Positions 18,358 to 27,205 are shown, counted from the first letter of the stretch. The stretch is DNA of 64,000 nucleotides from Janthinobacterium sp051380875 (GCF_051380875.1 NZ_JBNYXW010000001.1:310001-374000), one strand, 5' to 3'. Numbers and translations are program-made. Notes: generated from the letters alone by a model not told the origin.

Positions 18358-18381
18358 ACTGGCGCGCTCGCGCCAGTTTTT
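18358..18381 (+). terminator. Intrinsic terminator after the helicase gene
   Basis: ACTGGCGCG / CGCGCCAGT inverted repeat (at least 7 base pairs once a loop is allowed) followed by TTTTT, 60 bases after the stop codon. Confidence 0.85.
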
Positions 18382-18741
18382 ATTTTCCCCAAAGAAACGA
18401 ACCTTATCGCTGCGTTAAGCATGCCGATGATTGTTGTTATGCATTTGATATATAAATGTGCATGCGCCATCTTTTAGCCAGCGCATGTGCCTTGTTTATC
18501 GCGCCCAACAACAATAAATAATATTTAATTAATTATTTGTCGCGCAATCAATTAAAGTTTCACATTTCAATAAATGCAACTAAGTTGTGTGAAAATAAAT
18601 TCTAAAATATAAAAATATTGATTTTTATTATATTGTTTGATCAGCGTCGCAGTCATCGCGGCGATATCTCGCGGAGGCTTGATGTGGTATATTGTTTTTA
18701 TGTTTTTGTTATGCTAAATGAAAAAAATAGAGGAGCGACGG
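18382..18741. other. AT-rich intergenic region upstream of the Aer-like gene
   Basis: About 360 bases without a gene. It is markedly AT-rich compared with the rest of the window (long A/T runs between 18510 and 18720). It must carry the promoter of the chemoreceptor gene; several TATAAT-like hexamers occur by chance in such sequence, so I do not single one out. Confidence 0.5.
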
Positions 18742-20397
18742 ATGCGGGTCAATACGCCTATCACGCAAAATGAATACGTATTAAATGAAGGCATGACGAT
18801 TGTTTCCACGACGGATTTACAGGGAAACATCAATTACGCGAATCAGTATTTCATTGAAGTCAGCGGTTTTTCAGAAATGGAACTGCTGGGTGCACCACAG
18901 AATATTTTGCGTCATCCCGATATGCCGGTCGAAGCGTTTGCCGACCTGTGGGCGACGATCAAGAGCGGCATGCCGTGGACCGGCATGGTCAAGAACCGCT
19001 GCAAGAATGGCGATTTCTATTGGGTCTTCGCGAATATCACGCCGGTGATTGAAAACGGCCGCCCGATCGGCTATATGTCCGTGCGCACCAAGCCCACGCG
19101 CGAGCAGGTGGGCGAGGCGTCGGCCCTGTATAAAAGCTTCAAGGATGGCAATGTTGCCAACTTGGCGATACGCAATGGCCGCGTCGTCACGCAGGGCTGG
19201 GACGCCAAGCTGGCCGAATGGTGCAAGCTGAGCCTGTCGCAGGATCTCGCGCTGCATTGCGTCATCTTTGGCGTGGTGCTGGCGATGCTCGGCTGCGCCG
19301 TGTGGAATATCGATGGCGACACCAGCACGGCCACGCGCGGCTGGCTCAGCGGTGCTGCTGCCGCTGCCGTGGCGCTGATGCTGTATTTCTGGGCCCACTT
19401 GCATAATTCTCTGGTCACGCCGCTGGGCGACGCCATCACGGTGGCGCGCAAGATGGCCGGCGGCGACCTGACGGGCGTCATCGACAAGGTGCGCGATGAT
19501 GACATGGGGCAATTGATGGCGGCCTTGCGCCAAACCAATATCAATCTGCACAGCATCATCGGCGACGTGCGCGCCAACTTCGAGGATATCCGCATCACCA
19601 CGGCTGAAATTGCCACGGGCAATATGGACCTCTCCAGCCGCACCGAATCGCAGGCTTCCAGCCTGGAACAGACGGCGGCCAGCATGGAGCAGCTGACGTC
19701 GACGGTGCAAAACAGCGCCGACCACGTGGCCACGGCCAACGACCTGGCGGCGCAGGCGTCGACCATCGCCGCCAAGGGCGGCACCATCGTCAGCGAAGTG
19801 GTCACCACGATGGATGAGATCAGCACCTCGTCGCGCAAGATTCTCGACATCATCGGCTTGATCGACGGCATTGCCTTCCAGACGAATATCCTGGCCTTGA
19901 ACGCGGCCGTGGAAGCGGCCCGCGCAGGCGAGCATGGCCGTGGCTTCGCTGTCGTGGCGGGCGAAGTGCGCAGCCTGGCGCAGCGCTCGGCCACAGCGGC
20001 CAAGGAAGTGAAGAACCTGATCGACCATTCGATCGCCACGGTGAACGCGGGCAGCGTGCTGACCAGCAATGCGGGCGCCACCATGACGGAAGTGATCGCC
20101 TCGGTGGCCCGCGTGACGGAAGTGATGGACGAAATTTCTTCGACCACGCGCGAACAGAACCAGGGCATCGGCCAGGTCAACCAGGCCGTCATCCACATGG
20201 ATGGCATCACGCAGCAGAATGCCGCCCTGGTGGAAGAAGCGGCGGCAGCGGCGGCCAACCTGGCGCAGCGCACCAACAGCGTGGCCCAGTCGATCGGCAT
20301 TTTTAAATTGAAAACCTCGCCCAAGCGCAAGGCCACCGGCGTAGGCCGCAGCGTGGGCGCTGGCATGGCGTCGCGCGCGCTGTTGAAGGCACGGTAA
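18742..20397 (+). CDS. Aer-type methyl-accepting chemotaxis protein (PAS-HAMP-signalling)
   Basis: 551 residues. The start MRVNTPITQNEYVLNEG is the N-terminal signature of Aer-like aerotaxis receptors, and GAGGAG lies 6 bases before this ATG, so the ATG at 18718 is not used. Residues ~15-115 form a PAS domain (redox/FAD sensor in Aer). One or two membrane segments lie at ~165-220 (CVIFGVVLAMLGCAVW and AAAAAVALMLYFW) without a periplasmic sensor domain, then HAMP, then the methyl-accepting signalling hairpin with the conserved tip GIAFQTNILALNAAVEAARAG. The extreme C-terminus has no CheR-binding pentapeptide. It should signal energy state or oxygen to CheA. Confidence 0.93.
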   Translation: MRVNTPITQNEYVLNEGMTIVSTTDLQGNINYANQYFIEVSGFSEMELLGAPQNILRHPDMPVEAFADLWATIKSGMPWTGMVKNRCKNGDFYWVFANITPVIENGRPIGYMSVRTKPTREQVGEASALYKSFKDGNVANLAIRNGRVVTQGWDAKLAEWCKLSLSQDLALHCVIFGVVLAMLGCAVWNIDGDTSTATRGWLSGAAAAAVALMLYFWAHLHNSLVTPLGDAITVARKMAGGDLTGVIDKVRDDDMGQLMAALRQTNINLHSIIGDVRANFEDIRITTAEIATGNMDLSSRTESQASSLEQTAASMEQLTSTVQNSADHVATANDLAAQASTIAAKGGTIVSEVVTTMDEISTSSRKILDIIGLIDGIAFQTNILALNAAVEAARAGEHGRGFAVVAGEVRSLAQRSATAAKEVKNLIDHSIATVNAGSVLTSNAGATMTEVIASVARVTEVMDEISSTTREQNQGIGQVNQAVIHMDGITQQNAALVEEAAAAAANLAQRTNSVAQSIGIFKLKTSPKRKATGVGRSVGAGMASRALLKAR

Positions 20398-20403
20398 GAA
20401 ATT

Positions 20404-20430
20404 ACCCCGTCAGCTCTGCGCTGGCGGGGT
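20404..20430. terminator. Hairpin between convergent genes, probable bidirectional terminator
   Basis: ACCCCGTCAGC / GCTGGCGGGGT, 11 pairs with one G-T wobble and a 5-base loop. It lies between the Aer-like gene and the convergent lipoprotein gene. The T-tract is weak on both strands (AATTTCTT on the minus side). Confidence 0.65.
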
Positions 20431-20442
20431 CATCAAACGTTG

Positions 20443-20751
20443 TTACTTCTTCAGCCAGTACACTTCCCCGCTGCGCACCTTCTGCACCACCCCATCGGCA
20501 CTAAACAAGATCACGAACTCCCCCTGCGTCCCCGTCGCTGCCGGGTAGGTGTACATCCATACTTCATTGCCGCTGTCGAAGCGGATGGACGTGCTCTCGC
20601 CCAGCGCGGCGCGCACCTGCTCGCGCGTGCTGCTGCCCACCCGCACCGTCTGCTCCAGGGTAGCGTACGGCACATTCTTGCTTGCCTGCAAGGCGCGCGT
20701 GCCGGAGCAGGCGGCCAGGAATGCCAGCGCCAAAACAGCCAGCCATTTCAC
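20443..20751 (-). CDS. Small lipoprotein, BamE/SmpA-like
   Basis: 102 residues. Lipobox LAAC with Cys15 after MKWLAVLALAFLAA. The mature part has the pattern of the BamE/SmpA fold: TVRVGSSTREQVRAALGEST, then GNEVWMYTYP and VILFSADGVVQKV. BamE is the small subunit of the outer-membrane insertion machine, but many bacteria encode additional BamE-like lipoproteins, and the separate context suggests this is an accessory one. Its start codon overlaps the stop of the upstream gene (ATGA, 20748-20751), so the two are translationally coupled. Confidence 0.75.
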   Translation of the reverse strand: MKWLAVLALAFLAACSGTRALQASKNVPYATLEQTVRVGSSTREQVRAALGESTSIRFDSGNEVWMYTYPAATGTQGEFVILFSADGVVQKVRSGEVYWLKK

Positions 20752-21536
20752 GGCACCACCTCGTCCATGTAGTTAAATTCCAGCAAGGTATCGTCGGGCC
20801 AGCTGCTATCCCACAGCGGCGCGTAATACGTGCGGTCGAGCAACACCTGGCAATCGCAGTAGGGCAGCGAGGCGGTGGTCTGTTCGCCGCCCGCGTACAG
20901 CATCTTGAACGGCAGCGTCACCCTGCGTTCGCCATGCACGAGGGTCACGCCGAACAGGGGGCGTTCTGCGAAGAACAGGTAATTGCCATCGGGCTGCGAG
21001 CAGACCTTGTCCGTGCTGTAGAGCATGCTGGACAGCCATGAAATGATTTCCGGGTCGTTCGAAATCAGGCCCGAATCCATGCCGGCGCGGCATTCCAGGC
21101 GCAAGTCGCCCAGGCGCCGCGTGCCGGACGGCAAGCCGGAAGTAATCACCTGTGCGCGCCAGCTCATGGTCGTGGCCTTGCGGTTGGCGATCAGCACGGC
21201 GTTTTCGCGCAGCGCTTGCTCGTTGCGCACGGGGGCAAAGCTGTTGTCGGCGGCCAGGGGCAGGGCAATGCTGAGCGTGTCGCCAGCGATGCGCAGCTGC
21301 ACGCCCGTCATGTCCACGCCGGGCTGGCGCGGCAGCAAACGAAAGCGCAAGGTCGATTGCGGCGCCAGCGCATGATCGCGCTCGAAGCGCTCCACGCCCT
21401 GCAGCATCTTGCGGTAGGATTTATCCACGGGGTCGCGCGTGGCGTCCACTTTCACCTGCGGCAGGGGCGCAGTTTGCGCCAGCGCAATAGTGTCGGTGAG
21501 CAAGCAAACGAGCAACAATGATGAATGGATGCGCAT
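20748..21536 (-). CDS. Exported protein of unknown function
   Basis: 262 residues, with a signal peptide ending ALAQ. I recognise no family. Visible features are a basic N-terminal stretch DATRDPVDKSYRKMLQGVERFERDHALAP, a beta-rich middle (RFRLLPRQPG, VQLRIAGDTLSIALPLA), and four or more cysteines in the C-terminal half (LECRAG, KVCSQPDG, LPYCDCQVLL), suggesting disulfides in the periplasm. The gene overlaps the BamE-like lipoprotein gene by four bases and is preceded 62 bases upstream by the MazG-like gene, so all may belong to one operon beginning at 22416. Confidence 0.7.
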   Translation of the reverse strand: MRIHSSLLLVCLLTDTIALAQTAPLPQVKVDATRDPVDKSYRKMLQGVERFERDHALAPQSTLRFRLLPRQPGVDMTGVQLRIAGDTLSIALPLAADNSFAPVRNEQALRENAVLIANRKATTMSWRAQVITSGLPSGTRRLGDLRLECRAGMDSGLISNDPEIISWLSSMLYSTDKVCSQPDGNYLFFAERPLFGVTLVHGERRVTLPFKMLYAGGEQTTASLPYCDCQVLLDRTYYAPLWDSSWPDDTLLEFNYMDEVVP

Positions 21537-21598
21537 GGCCCGATGCTACGCTTTTTTGCGCGGCAGCCACGCACGGGTGAGGGCGTCAGTACTCGGCC

Positions 21599-21958
21599 TC
21601 AGTACTCGCTGTATTTGCGCGCATCGCCGCGCACTTGCTGCGCCGGGTATTTCAGCGCGTTCAGTTCCATCTTTTCCAGTACGGCCGCGTGCAGGTCGAC
21701 GCCGCTCTTGTCGGCCAGGCGCACCAGGTACATCAGCACGTCGGCCAGTTCATGGCGGATGCCCGTGCGCTTCGCCTCGTCCAGTTCGCCGTCCGCGCCC
21801 GTGGGCAGCCACTGGTAGTGTTCCACCAGTTCGGCCACTTCCACGGACAGGGCCATGGCCAGGTTTTTTGGCGTGTGGAACTGCTCCCAGTCGCGTTCAC
21901 TGGTAAAGGCGCGCAGGCGCGCGCGGATGTCAAGCAGGCTGTCGGTGGGTGAGGTCAT
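21599..21958 (-). CDS. MazG-like nucleotide pyrophosphohydrolase (dCTPase/RS21-C6 type)
   Basis: 119 residues, a single all-alpha NTP-PPase domain. The metal-binding pattern ExxE...ExxD is seen in EVAELVEHYQW and HELADVLMYLVRLADK, with FHTPKNLAMAL in front and KMELNALKYP behind, as in the RS21-C6/dCTP diphosphatase group. Such enzymes cleave (d)NTPs to (d)NMP and pyrophosphate and clean non-canonical nucleotides. Its ATG overlaps the stop codon of the GNAT gene (ATGA at 21955-21958), a strong sign of co-translation. Confidence 0.9.
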   Translation of the reverse strand: MTSPTDSLLDIRARLRAFTSERDWEQFHTPKNLAMALSVEVAELVEHYQWLPTGADGELDEAKRTGIRHELADVLMYLVRLADKSGVDLHAAVLEKMELNALKYPAQQVRGDARKYSEY

Positions 21959-22416
21959 GCTGCGGCCTGCAGTGGTTTTTCCATGAAGACACTAAATGGG
22001 TCGTCCGGATAGTCGCCGTATGGCCCCCGCTTTTGATAGCCGTGGCGCGCGTACAGGGCGATCGCCTCGGGCTGGTGGATGCCCGTTTCCAAGGTCAGCA
22101 AACGGCAGCCGCGCGCCAGCGCCTGTTCTTCCAGCAAGGCCAGCAGACGCTTGGCCAGGCCCAGGCCACGGCAGTCCGGATGCACGTACATGCGCTTGAT
22201 CTCGCCAAAGGCGGGTGTGACGACGATGGCGCCGCAGGCGCGCGCCATTCCCGCTGCGTCGCGGGCGACGGCGAACAGTAAGGTGTCCGGCGGCAAGGAT
22301 GCCAGGTCCAGCGAATACACGCATTCGGCCGGATACAGGGTTTGTTGATACGCATCAAGCTCGGCGATCAGGGCCTGCACATCGGCTTGCTGCGGCGATT
22401 CCAGTCGGATTGTCAT
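21955..22416 (-). CDS. GNAT family N-acetyltransferase
   Basis: 153 residues covering one GNAT domain. Motif A, which binds acetyl-CoA, is RMYVHPDCRGLGLAKRLL; motif B follows as LETGIHQPEAIALYARHGYQKRGPYGDY. The acceptor is unknown; single-domain GNATs of this type acetylate small molecules or peptides. It is the first gene of a likely minus-strand operon with the MazG-like gene (four-base overlap) and then two exported proteins. The C-terminus (FSVFMEKPL) is normal and complete. Confidence 0.88.
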   Translation of the reverse strand: MTIRLESPQQADVQALIAELDAYQQTLYPAECVYSLDLASLPPDTLLFAVARDAAGMARACGAIVVTPAFGEIKRMYVHPDCRGLGLAKRLLALLEEQALARGCRLLTLETGIHQPEAIALYARHGYQKRGPYGDYPDDPFSVFMEKPLQAAA

Positions 22417-22452
22417 GGGGAAAGGTCGAGTGAACGAGATGCCTCCATGGTA

Positions 22453-23895
22453 TCACTGGGGCCGCTCCAAACGCAGCGACAGGCCGATGGGCGACATCAC
22501 AAAGCCCATCAGTTCCTGCGCCTCGCCACCATCGGGCGTGTCGACGCCCGCGATGTCGAAGCTGCCCAGCAGCATGGCCATGGCGATCTTGATTTCCAGC
22601 AAGGCCAGGTAGCGTCCGGGACAGGTGCGCAAGCCGGCGCCGAAGGGCATGGCGGCGCGCTTGTTGTTTGCCTCGCCGCACTCGGCCAACCAGCGCTCGG
22701 GCACGAATGCCTGCGCCTGGGGAAAGTGCGCGTCGGAAACGGTATCGTGGCGCATCACGCACCACACCAGGCTGCCGGCCGGCACGGCAATGTCGGCGAT
22801 GACCGTGTCGCGCAACGCTTCGACGGGCAGGAAGGGCGCCACCGGTTTCAGGCGCATGGCTTCGCTGGCGCAGGCGCCAAGGTAATCGAGGCTGTCCATC
22901 TGCTCGATGGTGAAGCTGGCGGTATCGGGCGCCAGGCGCCGCACTTCCTCGCGCGCCCGTGCCAAACAGTGTGGATTGGATTTCAGTAAGTAAATCATCC
23001 AGGAAATCGTATTGGCCGTCGTGTCTTCGCCGGCCAGCAGCATGGTCAGCACATTGCCGGCCACATTGCGGTCGGTTACGCCGCTGCCTTCCAGGTCGGC
23101 GGCGGCGATCATGGCCTCTAACAGGTTGGGCGGACGCTCGCGGCGCGCCGGGTCGTGCGCCATGCGCGTGCGCGCCTGCTGCACCAGGCCGGCCACGGCC
23201 GCGCCCAGCGCCGCCACGTCGCGGTCCAGGCGCCGGTCGGCGGGCAGCTTGAAGTAGCGCCAGTACGGCAGCATCGACAGGCTGCGCCGCGCCACGGCGG
23301 GCAGGATGTCGTCCATGTGGCGCTGGATCACGTCTTCGCCCGATTCGAGCGTATTGACTTCGGTGCCAAAGGCCAAGCCGGCGATGATGTCGACCGTGTA
23401 GCGTTTCAGGTCGCCATCGAGGCTGATCGCCTGGCCACCCAGTGCCGCCGCCTGCCAGCGCCGCTGCAAGCGCTGCGCCACCGTCACCAGCGCGGGGAAA
23501 TATGCCTTGATCGCGCCCGGCGCCATGCCGGCCATGACCATGCGGCGCTGGTTGCGCCACTCTGTGCCCTCGGCCAGGAACAGGCCGGGGATGCCGCCCA
23601 TCTCTTCCGAGACGATGGAACTGCTGAGTGGACGGCGAAAACCGTCGGGCCGGTCGCGCAGCACGGCCGAGACGGCCTCGCTGTCGGCCACCACCAGCAC
23701 CAGGGTGCGGCCAAACCAGGCGCGCAGGTAGGGGCCGTAGCGCCGTACCCATTGCTCCACGTCAACGTGGATACGCGTCAGTTTCAATTGCAAACTATTG
23801 CCGACGATGGGCAGGGCGAAGGGGCCTGGCAACTGGCGGATCTGGCGCAAGGCGGTGGCGGTCGCTGGCGCGGCGGCGTGGTCGAGTGGCGGCAT
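22453..23895 (-). CDS. Cytochrome P450
   Basis: 480 residues, full length. The haem-binding loop is FGAGLRTCPGRYLALLEIK with the thiolate Cys; the I-helix oxygen-activation motif is LLAGEDTTANTISW; the ExxR pair is in SEAMRLKPVAP; the PERW segment (FVPERWLAE) precedes the haem loop. It is a soluble-type monooxygenase with no membrane anchor; redox partners are not adjacent. The substrate is unknown. The sequence pattern (fatty-acid/alkane-like bacterial P450 with LQLKLTRIHVDVEQWVRRYGPYL) does not let me assign it. Divergent from an AraC-type regulator 90 bases away, which may control it. Confidence 0.93.
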   Translation of the reverse strand: MPPLDHAAAPATATALRQIRQLPGPFALPIVGNSLQLKLTRIHVDVEQWVRRYGPYLRAWFGRTLVLVVADSEAVSAVLRDRPDGFRRPLSSSIVSEEMGGIPGLFLAEGTEWRNQRRMVMAGMAPGAIKAYFPALVTVAQRLQRRWQAAALGGQAISLDGDLKRYTVDIIAGLAFGTEVNTLESGEDVIQRHMDDILPAVARRSLSMLPYWRYFKLPADRRLDRDVAALGAAVAGLVQQARTRMAHDPARRERPPNLLEAMIAAADLEGSGVTDRNVAGNVLTMLLAGEDTTANTISWMIYLLKSNPHCLARAREEVRRLAPDTASFTIEQMDSLDYLGACASEAMRLKPVAPFLPVEALRDTVIADIAVPAGSLVWCVMRHDTVSDAHFPQAQAFVPERWLAECGEANNKRAAMPFGAGLRTCPGRYLALLEIKIAMAMLLGSFDIAGVDTPDGGEAQELMGFVMSPIGLSLRLERPQ

Positions 23896-23984
23896 GGCGT
23901 ACTCCTGGTCGATGGCGACAATGGCATGACTGTAGCGCGTGGACGGGGCAATGTATAGAACGTTTACGACATCATCGCTCGCCG

Positions 23985-24866
23985 ATGAATCCCGCTACAA
24001 TGGCCGACATGTCCACCGCCACTGCTCCCGTCACGCGCCTGATTGCGCCGCGCGCCGCGCTCGCTTCCTGCGTGCGCGCCTTTCTCGTGCGCGATACGAC
24101 GCGCTGCGCGCCGCTGCCGCCGGCGCAGCGCTTGAACCGCTTTCCCGCCACGCCCATGTGCAGCATCAGCTGGACCATTGCCGGCGAACTGGAGGCGGCC
24201 GCGCCGGGCCTGTCGCTGGCGGATGTGCGCATGCCACCGGCGCTGTTCGGCGGCCCCCTGTCGACGCCGCTGGTCAGCTACAACCCTGGCCCCGTGCATG
24301 CGTTCATGGTGATGTTTTATCCTGCCGCCCTGCATGCATTGACGGGCGTGGCCATGGCACCCATGCTCGACCAGTTCCGGCCTTTCGATGAGGTGTTCGA
24401 TACCGACTGGCAAGCCTTGTCGCGCGCCGTGCTGGCCGCCAGCGACGATGATGCCCGCGTGGCGCTGGTGGAGGCATTCCTTGCGCCGCGCTGGCAGACG
24501 GCGCGCAAAAGCGGCGACCATCCGGCCGGCGCCATCGCCGACTGGGTCCGCCGCTTGGGCGTGCAGGCCGCCTCGTCGGGATTGGCCAGCGGCGCGCGCA
24601 ATGTCGAGCGCCGCATCAAGGCCTGGGCCGGTCAGCCCATGCGCACCCTGCGCCGCATGCGTCGCGCGGAACAGTCATTTCTCGATGCGCGCGAGGTCAT
24701 GCTGCAGGGCAAGGCCTCGTGGAGCGATATCGCCGCCCAGGGCGGCTACGCCGACCAGGCCCATCTGTGCCGCGAGGTGCGTGAAATCACCGGCCTGACG
24801 CCCACCGAACTGGCGCGCGCCAGCCGCGATGATGAAAGTTATTGGGTCTACAGAATCTGGAGCTGA
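23985..24866 (+). CDS. AraC family transcriptional regulator
   Basis: About 293 residues. The C-terminal ~100 residues form the AraC-type DNA-binding domain: the first helix-turn-helix near SSGLASGARNVERRIKAWAG and the second near WSDIAAQGGYADQAHLCREVREITGLTPTEL. The N-terminal ~180 residues are an effector domain of unrecognised type. Three in-frame ATG codons (23985, 24000, 24009) lie close together with no clear ribosome site, so the start may be up to eight residues further in. It is divergent from the P450 gene, the common layout for a local regulator. Confidence 0.87.
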   Translation: MNPATMADMSTATAPVTRLIAPRAALASCVRAFLVRDTTRCAPLPPAQRLNRFPATPMCSISWTIAGELEAAAPGLSLADVRMPPALFGGPLSTPLVSYNPGPVHAFMVMFYPAALHALTGVAMAPMLDQFRPFDEVFDTDWQALSRAVLAASDDDARVALVEAFLAPRWQTARKSGDHPAGAIADWVRRLGVQAASSGLASGARNVERRIKAWAGQPMRTLRRMRRAEQSFLDAREVMLQGKASWSDIAAQGGYADQAHLCREVREITGLTPTELARASRDDESYWVYRIWS

Positions 24867-24874
24867 GGGCGCCT

Positions 24875-26644
24875 TTACTCTGCGTAGACCACTCCCTTGG
24901 CTAGCGTCATTTCATGCTGCCCGGCGCCGGGCGCCAGCATGGGGAAGCAGTTTTCCTCGCCATGCACGCGCACGTCGAGGAAATACGGGCCATCCGCCGC
25001 CAGGCAGGTGGCCAGCGCCGCATCGAGCTCGTCTCGCCGGCTGACGCTGTGCGCCTGCCAGCCGAAGGCGCGCGCCAGGGCGACGAAGTCGGGCTGCGCT
25101 TGCGTATCGCTGTGGCTGTAGCGCCCGCCATGGATCAGCTCCTGCCACTGGCGCACCATGCCCATGTAACCATTGTTCGACAGCACCACTTTCACAGGCA
25201 GGCGGTGCTGCATGGCGGTGGCCAGTTCCTGGATATTCATCAATATCGAGGCGTCGCCGCTGACGCACACCACGCATTGCTCCGGGTGGGCGATTTGCGC
25301 GCCGATGGCGGCCGGCAAGCCATAGCCCATGGTGCCGGCCCCGCCCGAGGTCAGCCAGCGCCCCGGCTGCTCGAAGCGCAAGTGCTGCGCCGCCCACATC
25401 TGGTGCTGGCCCACGTCGGTGGAGACGATGGCGTCCTGTCCATCGAGTGCCACCTGCAGGCGCTGCATCAGCGCTTGCGGCGCGATCACGTCCATCGTGT
25501 CGTCGAACGCCAGCGAATCTTGCGCGCGCCAGGCATCGATGCGCTGCCACCACGGCTGGCGGTCCGCCAGCAGGCGTCCACGCAGCTGCGCCAGCACGGT
25601 AGTTAGCAAGGCGGCCAACACGGGGGCGCAGTCGCCGCGCAGGGCCACGTCGGCGCGCACCACCTTGCCGATCGATGCGGGATCGATATCGACGTGGATG
25701 ACTTTTGCGCCAGGACAAAAGGCGTCGAGGCGCCCCGTGACGCGGTCGTCGAAGCGGGCGCCCACGCAGACGATCAGATCCGCGTGGTGCATGGCCAAGT
25801 TCGCTTCCAGGGTGCCGTGCATGCCCAGCATGCCGAGAAACTGGGGATTCGAGGCCGGATAGGCACCCAGGCCCAGCAGGGTCAGGGTGCATGGCGCGGC
25901 CGCCAGTTTCACCAGTTGCTGGAACGCGGCGCAGGCATCTAGACCGGAATTGATCAAGCCGCCGCCGCCATAGAACACGGGCCGGCGCGCGCCGGCGATC
26001 AGGCTGGCGGCCAATTCGATGTCGGCGCTGTCCGGCAGAGGCACAGGCACAGGCACGGCGGCGATAGCCGGCAGCGCTGCGCCGTGCGAGACGGTTGCCA
26101 GCTGCAAGTCCTTGGGGAAGTCGATCAGCACGGGGCCGGGCCGCCCTTGCGTGGCTTGCGCAAACGCCTGCTGCACCACGGCCGCCGTCTCGTCGGCCGT
26201 GCGGATTTGCCGGTTCCACTTGGTCACGGGACGCGAAATGCCCAGCGCGTCGCATTCCTGGAAGGCATTCGTGCCGATGCTGGTGGTCGCCACCTGGCCG
26301 CTGATGCAGATGACGGGGATCGAGTCGCACAGGGCGTCGAGCAGTCCCGTGGTGGTATTACTCATGCCGGGGCCTGAGGTGACGAAGACCACGCCGGGCC
26401 GGCCCGTGCTGCGCGCATAGCCTTCGGCCGCATGCACGGCCGCCTGTTCGTGGCGCACGAGGATGTGGCGCAAACGGGGCTGCGCATGCAACGCGTCGTA
26501 CAGGGGCAGCACGGCGCCGCCCGGATAGCCAAAGACGGTGTCGACGCCCAGCGTCAGCAGGGTATCGATGAGGATGCTGGCGCCGTTGTGTGGCGCAGGG
26601 GCATGCGAGGGCGGGGCGAGGAGGGTGGCGTGGTCGGGTTTCAT
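24875..26644 (-). CDS. Acetolactate synthase, catalytic (large) subunit
   Basis: 589 residues. Thiamine-diphosphate enzyme: the activating Glu in VRHEQAAVHAAEGYAR, the PFYGGGGL central FAD-binding-like region, and the ThDP/Mg motif GDASILMNIQE...SNNGYMGMVRQWQE. These are the features of acetohydroxyacid synthase, which makes acetolactate or acetohydroxybutyrate for valine, leucine and isoleucine. No small regulatory (IlvH-type) subunit is adjacent, so it may be a second, catabolic or feedback-insensitive isozyme. It is divergent from an Lrp/AsnC regulator, with a palindrome between them. The first ~20 residues are a low-complexity extension. Confidence 0.9.
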   Translation of the reverse strand: MKPDHATLLAPPSHAPAPHNGASILIDTLLTLGVDTVFGYPGGAVLPLYDALHAQPRLRHILVRHEQAAVHAAEGYARSTGRPGVVFVTSGPGMSNTTTGLLDALCDSIPVICISGQVATTSIGTNAFQECDALGISRPVTKWNRQIRTADETAAVVQQAFAQATQGRPGPVLIDFPKDLQLATVSHGAALPAIAAVPVPVPLPDSADIELAASLIAGARRPVFYGGGGLINSGLDACAAFQQLVKLAAAPCTLTLLGLGAYPASNPQFLGMLGMHGTLEANLAMHHADLIVCVGARFDDRVTGRLDAFCPGAKVIHVDIDPASIGKVVRADVALRGDCAPVLAALLTTVLAQLRGRLLADRQPWWQRIDAWRAQDSLAFDDTMDVIAPQALMQRLQVALDGQDAIVSTDVGQHQMWAAQHLRFEQPGRWLTSGGAGTMGYGLPAAIGAQIAHPEQCVVCVSGDASILMNIQELATAMQHRLPVKVVLSNNGYMGMVRQWQELIHGGRYSHSDTQAQPDFVALARAFGWQAHSVSRRDELDAALATCLAADGPYFLDVRVHGEENCFPMLAPGAGQHEMTLAKGVVYAE

Positions 26645-26709
26645 GGCCTTATTTTCTGCCTGATGGGGCAGAAAAGGCTGCTGGTTTTATCGTATAAAAT
26701 ACATATTTA

Positions 26710-26722
26710 AGCAAAATTTGCT
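26710..26722. promoter_or_regulatory. Palindromic operator candidate for the Lrp-type regulator
   Basis: AGCAAA-A-TTTGCT, a perfect 6+1+6 palindrome in the AT-rich 99-base gap between the acetolactate synthase and regulator start codons. Lrp-family proteins bind AT-rich palindromes of about this size. The assignment is inference from position and symmetry. Confidence 0.5.
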
Positions 26723-26743
26723 GAAAAATGAGGAGTTTACAGA

Positions 26744-27205
26744 ATGAAACTCGACAAATTCGACCTCGCCATCCTGACTGCATTGCAGCAGGACGCCCGC
26801 ATCAGCCTGCATGAGCTGAGCGCCAAGGTGGGCCTGACTTCGTCGCCGTGCTGGGCGCGCATCAAGCGCATGGAAGACGACGGCGTCATCGAGGGCTACA
26901 CGGTGAACGTGAACGCGGCCAAGGTGGGCCTGGCCGATACCGTCATCGTGCAAGTCACGCTGGACGACCATTCCGACCAGGCCCTGTTTGAATTTGGCCA
27001 CGCGCTGGCCATGATCCCGGAAGTGCTGGAAGCGTTCCTGGTCTCGGGCGACTACGATTACTATCTGCGCATCGCGGTGAGCGACACGCGCGACTATGAG
27101 CGGCTGCTGCGCGAGCGCCTGTATAAAATTCCCGGCATCCGCCACAGCAAATCGAGCTTTGTCTTGCGCCAGCTGAAACAGAGTTATTTGCCGCTGCAGC
27201 GCTGA
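26744..27205 (+). CDS. Lrp/AsnC family transcriptional regulator
   Basis: 153 residues, the canonical size. An N-terminal winged HTH (LDKFDLAILTALQQDARISLHELSAKVGLTSSPCWARIKRMEDDGVI) is followed by the RAM/AsnC effector domain (VIVQVTLDDHSDQALFEFGHALAMIPEVLEAFLVSGDYDYYLRIAV). Such proteins respond to amino acids. Divergent position next to acetolactate synthase fits control of branched-chain amino acid metabolism. GGAG lies upstream of the ATG. Confidence 0.93.
   Translation: MKLDKFDLAILTALQQDARISLHELSAKVGLTSSPCWARIKRMEDDGVIEGYTVNVNAAKVGLADTVIVQVTLDDHSDQALFEFGHALAMIPEVLEAFLVSGDYDYYLRIAVSDTRDYERLLRERLYKIPGIRHSKSSFVLRQLKQSYLPLQR

Noticed and set aside
20748..21536. Assigning a function to the 262-residue exported protein
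   Set aside because: No family or active-site pattern could be recognised, so it is left as unknown.
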